Shown here piece after piece: positions 58,518 to 64,000 of a stretch of 64,000 nucleotides of DNA (its first letter is position 1; each line of letters opens with the position of its first letter). The position numbers and the translations under genes are program-made. The stretch comes from Sialis fuliginosa (taxonomy: Eukaryota; Arthropoda; Insecta; Megaloptera; Sialidae), in NCBI GenBank assembly GCA_961205875.1, contig OY540817.1:18635001-18699000 (forward strand), read 5' to 3'. The notes under the pieces were generated by a model. That model was not told the origin of the DNA. It did not search any database and was given only the letters and a program-made list of their open reading frames with translations.

Positions 58518-59852
58518 GAATAAAAGGAAAAATTATACATTTTTCGTTAGTGGTAAATTTTCAATCCAGGTGTTATATAAGAAAACAAAAACAAAAAGGT
58601 GTCTTAAAAGTGCTCTTTAATTTTCCATTGAACATTTATACATATATTTACTGATTAATTGATTCACAGGTAAAAATTGCCTTATTTTATATACATATAA
58701 CGAAAATAGAATATACCTACTCTAAATCCGACTATATTACCTTTTGTTTATCATTCAAACTAATTTAAAGCAATAATGTCGGAAGAAAACAATAATATAG
58801 TTGGATTAAACTCAAGTCAACGTTTCTACCAGTGTAGTTACGTGTATAAATTACCTTACTTTTGATAAACAATGTATGTAGAAGTAGATACAATAAATCT
58901 TTAAATTGATCTCATGAAAGCATAAATATCTAAAAAAAATAATTACAATATATAACAGATGACTTAACAAAATAATACATGCATAATTTCTATACACATT
59001 TGTTCATTTAAATGCCTACATACATATTATGCCCATTGTCTAGTTTCAATTACTACTTTACCAAATGTTCTTAAACACCTGTACATTCTTCTTAATGTTG
59101 TATGTCGAATCTAAACGTTATTAAATTAATTCTTTTTACAACAATAAGATCGAAATGCGGACATGACGTTCTGAATTATGAATAGCATTGACTTATTAAA
59201 ACTTAAACAGTAGGGGGGTTCTGTTTAAATGACAAAGACCGCCTGCTGATTACAGATAAAGATGGAGTGAGTATTCGCCAATGATGTCGCAAAAATATAA
59301 ATTACTTACACATATTGCCGGTGTCTATGAGATGACGTTTCTTATAAATATTTGTGAAATTTACTGTGTGTGTGTTTTAAAATATTTTCGTGGTATTTAA
59401 TTTTATTAACTTTTATATTTATGTAGTGGAAATTTGCGAAAGTTTACAAAAATCAGCTTTTACATTTGTATTGTGATTTGGATGCATTTTTACAAGTATG
59501 GGGTAAAAGTGAAACAAAATACAAATCTTTCATGTTTTTTTGGTAGTTAACGATACAAATTCATACTTTAATTTTTTCTACTAGATGCGCTTATGAATAA
59601 CCATTTTAAATACTTACGTCATTTGAACTGTACGATACAACACGGACTTTAAAAATAAAAAAAGTATGTTTCATTTGGGAAAAAATGAAACAGGCCTCTA
59701 ATGGAAAATATTTCTCGAAAAATTAAAAGAAATGCTACAAAGGCAACTTTGATTTATCTTCTTTGTGGCATATCAATATGAAATTGTTACTTTAATTAAT
59801 ATCTGAGCTAAACAGAAAGTTGTGTGCAAATGTGATAGTATTTATGAATTGG
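58518..59852. other. Intergenic, nothing firm
   Basis: A+T-rich. The stretch at about 59200-59300 is somewhat less so. No gene was recognised. Confidence 0.4.
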
Positions 59853-59892
59853 CTATGGAATTTAGAGCAGTGATACTTCAACTTATTGTAAC
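59853..59892 (+). repeat. 40-bp fragment shared with MITE 14963-15281
   Basis: CTATGGAATTTAGAGCAGTG followed by ATACTTCAACT.ATTGTAAC matches 15043-15082 with one mismatch. The rest of the MITE is absent. Confidence 0.65.
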
Positions 59893-60772
59893 GTCTTCTC
59901 TAATTACAAATTAAATATACTTTTAAGATAGTTTAAAAAGAAATACGTCTTAATTATAGGAAAATATATACAGTTAATTCTAATTGTCAACAAATTGCAT
60001 TGAAATAGCTTAACTGTCATAGGAATTCTAGTTTAACAAATGAGTAATGGATTATCTTCACGTATATCTTAAGGTAATATAACCTTTAACTTGTAACATT
60101 ATTATTCTATAAATATGCCAGATAAAATGTTTCAAATTCTTATTTATCGTACAGATAAGTATAGAATATTTAAAATTTTAGCTTTAATTGATAGCTGAAA
60201 TTATACTGTTAAAATTTTATCTAATTTCATTAAAAACAAATGTCAATAAACTGTTAAAATGTTGTTATGGTATTGTTTTTATAACCAAAGGAAAAACTGT
60301 GATAGAAAAACAATAAAATTAGTTACGGATTATTTATGAAACGTGATTCATTATGAGAAAGCATCCAAGTTCCCATAAAATAAAATGTTTTGGTTTTTAA
60401 GTAGTTTCACAGTCGTTTATTTATTTATTTATTTTTTTTAATTTTTACGGACTGGCGATTTTCGATAACAATATCATGAAATACTTGAAATCTCTTTTAT
60501 TGTGTTTTTTTTTTGAGATGGCAATCCTGAGAAAATAATCAAACTAAACAAATATTTTTTGGAAATACTATTGTTAATTTATAATAATTATAATTGATAT
60601 TTTGATTAGATATTTTAATTAATCTTATTTATTCAGTTCAGATATTTTAAATAATATTAGTTAGTACATAATATATACAAATATACGAAGTACAAATTAT
60701 CGTGTAAGAAACTATAGACAGAAACAAATTACATTCATCAACAATATTCTAAAAGTCATCATTAGTATCAAA

Positions 60773-60853
60773 ATGAAACACTACCTCAAGAAAAACCAAC
60801 GTGAAAGAAGCGATCAGAAACTTAATTTAAAAACAAACATACAACAAACATAA
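60773..60853 (+). CDS. Upstream ORF (26 codons) in the leader of the repeat-protein gene
   Basis: Starts in a strong insect context (ATCAAAATG), encodes a basic 26-residue peptide beginning MKHYLKKNQRERSDQ, and stops 65 bases before the ATG at 60919. If this stretch is in the mature 5' leader, ribosomes would meet it first and translation of the main frame could be reduced. Whether it is transcribed is unknown. Confidence 0.35.
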   Translation: MKHYLKKNQRERSDQKLNLKTNIQQT

Positions 60854-60918
60854 TAAAGCAGAAACAAAACATCTTTATGACTTGTCAAGTTTACCAACGT
60901 CGAAAAAAATCTGACAAA

Positions 60919-61472
60919 ATGCCGTCAGATCAGCAACAACAAAGCAGCACTGCCAACATCTTAATGTGCCGACAATGGTGGAAGGTGTGCTGGATGTATG
61001 GTGACCAAGAGAAGTATTACAGACAGTTATATGCAAAAAGGAGGAGCACAAATTCGGTTATTGGCCATGCAAATAGACCTCAACCAATTCCAAGCATGCT
61101 TTACAACAGGAACGATATTTTGTACAACAATCATCCGTTATATTCAAATGATCCAATCAGCAAGGACGTAGGACATCCCCTTTATTTGAATGAACCAATC
61201 AGGAAGCAAATCGGACACTCGATGTATTTAAACGAACCTATCGGGAGTCAGAATCGACACACGATGTATTTAAACGAACCAATAGGAAAAGAAATAGGAC
61301 ATTCGTTGTATTTAAACGAACCAATAGGAAAGGAAATAGGACAATCATTATATTTAAACGAACCAATAGGTAATGAGATTGGACATTCGATGTATTTAAA
61401 CGAACCAATTGGAAAGCAGATTGGAACAGTAACAATGATGACGTTGACACAACAAGCCAGGTTTTTCAACGA
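60919..61472 (+). CDS. First coding exon of a protein with seven 14-residue repeats (partial)
   Basis: The open frame runs from 60877. I prefer the ATG at 60919 (GACAAAATG context), giving a start MPSDQQQQSS; ATGs at 60877 and 60964 are alternatives. Counting from 60919, residues 16-41 form a distinctive block with CRQWWKVCWMYGDQEKYYRQ followed by basic residues. Residues 72-169 are seven in-register 14-residue units of the type HSMYLNEPIGKEIG. Third-position differences between units that keep YLNEPIG suggest selection on the protein. GTGAGT at 61473-61478 is a good splice donor and the in-frame TGA lies inside it, so the exon should end at 61472 and continue in exons beyond the window. There is no signal peptide and no membrane segment. 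I do not recognise the family. Confidence 0.7.
61132..61425 (+). repeat. Coding tandem repeat, 7 x 42 bp
   Basis: Seven exact-length 42-bp units within the exon. The central units are most alike and the first (HPLYSNDPISKDVG) is most diverged, as expected if the array grew by internal duplication. Minus-strand frames here (61238-61450, 61248-61469) are shadows of the array. Confidence 0.9.
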
Positions 61473-61478
61473 GTGAGT
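61473..61478 (+). other. Predicted 5' splice site
   Basis: GTGAGT follows AACGA and closely fits the GT(A/G)AGT donor consensus. It ends the repeat-protein exon. Confidence 0.6.
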
Positions 61479-61843
61479 ATATTTATTATTAATTAGCTTG
61501 ATTGAAGAGATTAATTGCTTTGTTTAATTGTAAATCTTAACTATCCAATCATAAAATATATTGCGTCTGCGATGACGGTGCTTCTAGCTGAAATGTAATA
61601 AACAGTCATGTAAATTTCAATGTACAGTATTTAATTTAGTTACAGTTTCTGTATTATACAATTGGATTTATGTTACGCCCTTTATTTTTTAACTATAATA
61701 ATTGGTATAATCATATGTGATTGACATACCTAATCTAATTTTTTCGAAGCCCTTTGCTGAATCAAAAAATAAAACCCGATTTCTTCCAACTTTTTTTGTG
61801 TTGACAGCTTAATTTGTCCATTTGGAGGTTAAAATAGCTGATA
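61479..61843. other. Presumed intron, nothing assigned
   Basis: If the donor at 61473 is used, this and the rest of the window are the first intron. No acceptor followed by a convincing coding exon was found up to 64000. Confidence 0.4.
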
Positions 61844-62081
61844 CCATAGACATAGACCATGGACCGTGTATTCTGTATTAACATAATGGTGTAACATTTC
61901 TCCAAAAGAGTGAGAGAGATGCGGTGGCGTTTGGGATATATCTATCTCTTTTTCTTATAAGAATGAAATAGACACTCCTGTTTAAATAAGGACAAGTATA
62001 TCCCAAATCAGTTTCTATCTCTTTCTTTTGGCACGGCTCTGTTTTCGACTCAAATGCGCGGTCCATGTTTTATGTCTATGG
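61844..62081 (-). mobile_element. Inverted-repeat element family M2, copy 2 (complete)
   Basis: The ends CCATAGACATAGACCATGGA and CATGTTTTATGTCTATGG are inverted repeats around a 238-bp body. It is the reverse-strand counterpart of 21928-22132. TA precedes the left end but CTA follows the right one, so the target-site type is unclear. The frame 61878-62066 is noise. Confidence 0.75.
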
Positions 62082-62148
62082 CTAGTACCAATAACAGATT
62101 TTGATAAAATTTGGAGTTAGTGTACTGATGCCCGGATTAAGGCGGTTT

Positions 62149-62193
62149 CAGTGGTGAAGCGTCCATGGAAGTAAGGGAAGCAATGCAATGTTG
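62149..62193 (+). mobile_element. Left-end fragment of foldback family F
   Basis: CAGTGGTGAAGCGTCCATGG followed by AAGTAAGGGAAGCA matches the left terminus at 13887. Only about 45 bp are present. Confidence 0.6.
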
Positions 62194-63073
62194 TAATTAA
62201 AGATGGCGTTAATAATTTTATGATGTAGGTATATAACTATGAAATCTAGAAATTATATTAGATGTAATTTCAACTTCGATTCCCATAGCAATAAAACTTG
62301 ATTTTTTTATAATTTGCTCATTTGTTTAAACTGCAGTAAGTAGATTTCACTTTGATGATAGTAACATTACACGAAACATTAAAAATAAAATACAGTAAAA
62401 CATTTTAACGCGTTGTAAGCGGTTTGTAAAGAAGAATCGTAAAATCTTCAAGACATTTGACGGACAAAATTATATCTGAAACACGCAACTGTCCAACCAT
62501 CTCCTTTTAACTGCTGGCTATAGATAGCTGTGTCTTTATTTAGTGCTGACAGGCAAAAACATAATCATTAGCTTTTTTGTTTGCCGGTTAAGTATGTTCT
62601 TACATAGGTATCTACAGGTAGGTAAGGCTTGAAATTTAGAACAAAAGGAAGAATTATTGATGGTCCCCCATTCATTTTTTGGAGTACCTGTTGCGTCATT
62701 TGTCTCCAGGCATACTTGATCTCTTTTATTTTTAAAGGTACTTATCTACATTGTTTTTGGTTCCTGGTTTAAATAAAAAAGTGTTTGTTTTGTACAGAAA
62801 ATAATAAATAGCCGTTATTATTTCTTATCTGAATTTTTTATGTCATGTTTTATGATGTATTATAAAATCCAAAAAAAAAACAATATTTTTTAATAGGATT
62901 TTAATCTTACATAGAATTATTTATTTACCAAATTATTTAATGTTGAAAACAACATAAAAACTATATAAAAAAAATATTAAATAGCTAAGCTAACACTATC
63001 TGTGGATTGTTAAATATGAATGACAAAACACTGACAGTTGTGTACCTCATAAAACGTATATCATTTACATTGA
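62194..63073. other. Nothing assigned
   Basis: A+T-rich presumed intron or intergenic sequence with no recognised feature. Confidence 0.4.
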
Positions 63074-63360
63074 TATACAGGGTGATTTACAACTAATGTA
63101 AAACAATTTAACAGTAGATCGAGGTTGTAATTCTAAGAAAAAAATTTATGTGAATCTGTGTCCGGAAATTCTTCGTGAGGGAACTACAGTCTTCCAAAAA
63201 TTTTGCCAAAAACTAGTGTTTATTTAATATCTAGAGAACCCATTGTGACACAGTTATAAATAAGATTTGATACAGGTTCAGTATTAATAAGTGTTATCGA
63301 TTTCCAATATCAACCAATCATAATTTAGACCAGGGTTGTATGGGGCCAGTAAGCCCGCCG
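63074..63360 (+). repeat. Probable dispersed repeat beginning ATACAGGGTGATTTACAAC
   Basis: ACAGGGTG next to TA is a common start of TA-target insect elements. A CAGGGTTGTATGGGGCCAGT phrase near 63333 may belong to another. No matching end or second copy was found, so the call is weak. Confidence 0.3.
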
Positions 63361-64000
63361 ATTTTTATCAAGTATTTTTTGTTCTTTAATTGTTTCCTGA
63401 GTTGGTACTTACATTTTGTTCATTTGACCATTTGTTCTAAAATCCTTAGCTTTTGCTCTAGAGTCTAGAGCATTTTTTTTAATAATACCCGACATAAGAG
63501 AGACATAATAAACAAAATCCTTTTCCAGGATTTTATTCCTGCAATTTGAACAATATTCCAAGCATTGTTTTAAAATTATTTTCGATCACATGCGTTAAAA
63601 TATTTTTTTACATAAATGATTCATTTCTCATCTTTTCTTAAATTATTCAATAAATGCCCATATACTAAAAATTAAACCTGTCAGCATTGCTTTTAGATAT
63701 ATATCATAAAAAATACAGTAGCTTTTAACAGTAGGTTAGTTTTACATACATAAGATATTTCGATAAGAATATAAAACGTCAATATTAGTAATAATAACTT
63801 CATAACTTTATGCTTGAACAAATTCGAGGTACAAGTATATATTACAGATACGGAAGTCTTAGCTTGCTGAAGATGAAAATCTAGCACGTCGTGGGAGTTT
63901 TTTAAAACCGTGAGAAATGTGTGTCTTTATTGTTACAATGTTTGTCGGTGGTACAAGACAAATTGCTTTGGGTCTTACATGACAAATAGTAATTTTAACT
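63361..64000. other. Nothing assigned
   Basis: A+T-rich. The minus frame 63693-63887 lacks any domain. Confidence 0.4.

Noticed and set aside
61132-61425. Neuropeptide precursor made of repeated peptides
   Set aside because: There is no signal peptide and no regular KR/RR cleavage sites between units.
61132-61425. CRISPR-like array from the 42-bp periodicity
   Set aside because: Units abut without spacers, vary at codon third positions and encode a conserved peptide.
1-64000. tRNA, rRNA or snRNA genes
   Set aside because: I found no A/B-box pair with a cloverleaf, rRNA signature or snRNA core by eye. A covariance-model scan would be decisive.
1-64000. Intact LINE, LTR element or endogenous virus
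   Set aside because: No reverse transcriptase, integrase or capsid-like frame is present. The longest frames are the RAD51C-like gene and the repeat exon.

Overview
This window looks like a strongly A+T-rich insect nuclear genome. The evidence is the very low gene density, many short non-autonomous DNA transposons, interspersed repeats with runs of TCTG, and start contexts of the CAAAATG type. The order cannot be fixed from sequence alone; an A+T-rich hemipteroid, beetle or moth would all fit. There is no sign of bacterial operons, ribosome binding sites, a CRISPR array or a virus.

Only two convincing protein-coding genes are visible. On the minus strand at 27437-28381 is an uninterrupted reading frame for a RAD51C-like recombinase paralogue. 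At the right end on the plus strand (60919-61472) is what looks like a first coding exon. It carries seven in-register 14-residue repeats, is preceded by a short upstream ORF, and ends in a GTGAGT splice donor. Its remaining exons must lie further right and I could not find them here. The rest is intergenic or intronic sequence.

That sequence is a mosaic of repeats. (a) hAT-type elements: 18595-19404 and 49601-50574 have perfect 8-bp target duplications, and 44802-44991 has a 7/8 one. 49601-50574 keeps a broken piece of transposase. (b) A palindromic family with CAGTGGCGA ends, with large copies at 13887-14958, 35085-35753 and 55812-56909. (c) A TA-flanked MITE family with AGGTA/TACCT ends, at 32004-32274, 33840-34281, 43316-43850 and 53952-54348. 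(d) A foldback element at 42346-43917 that is split by one of those MITEs. (e) Other palindromic or inverted-repeat elements at 4572-4746, 12018-12387, 14963-15281, 15342-15496, 37298-37617, 45156-45514 and 48820-49196. (f) Several two- to four-copy interspersed families without clear ends.

Between the repeats lie a few less A+T-rich, apparently unique islands (about 1372-1490, 5881-6120, 16240-16490, 18090-18320, 23340-23620, 25960-26120, 30170-30360, 38800-38920, 41500-41650 and 47870-48190). Some contain recognisable transcription-factor-like motifs (RFX X-box-like, Fox-like, CRE, E-box). They are candidates for cis-regulatory DNA, but comparative data would be needed to show this. I found no clear case for a wholly new multi-gene system. 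The most distinctive items are the 14-residue-repeat exon, the RAD51C-like protein lacking its usual catalytic glutamate, and the nested MITE with a reconstructable empty site.
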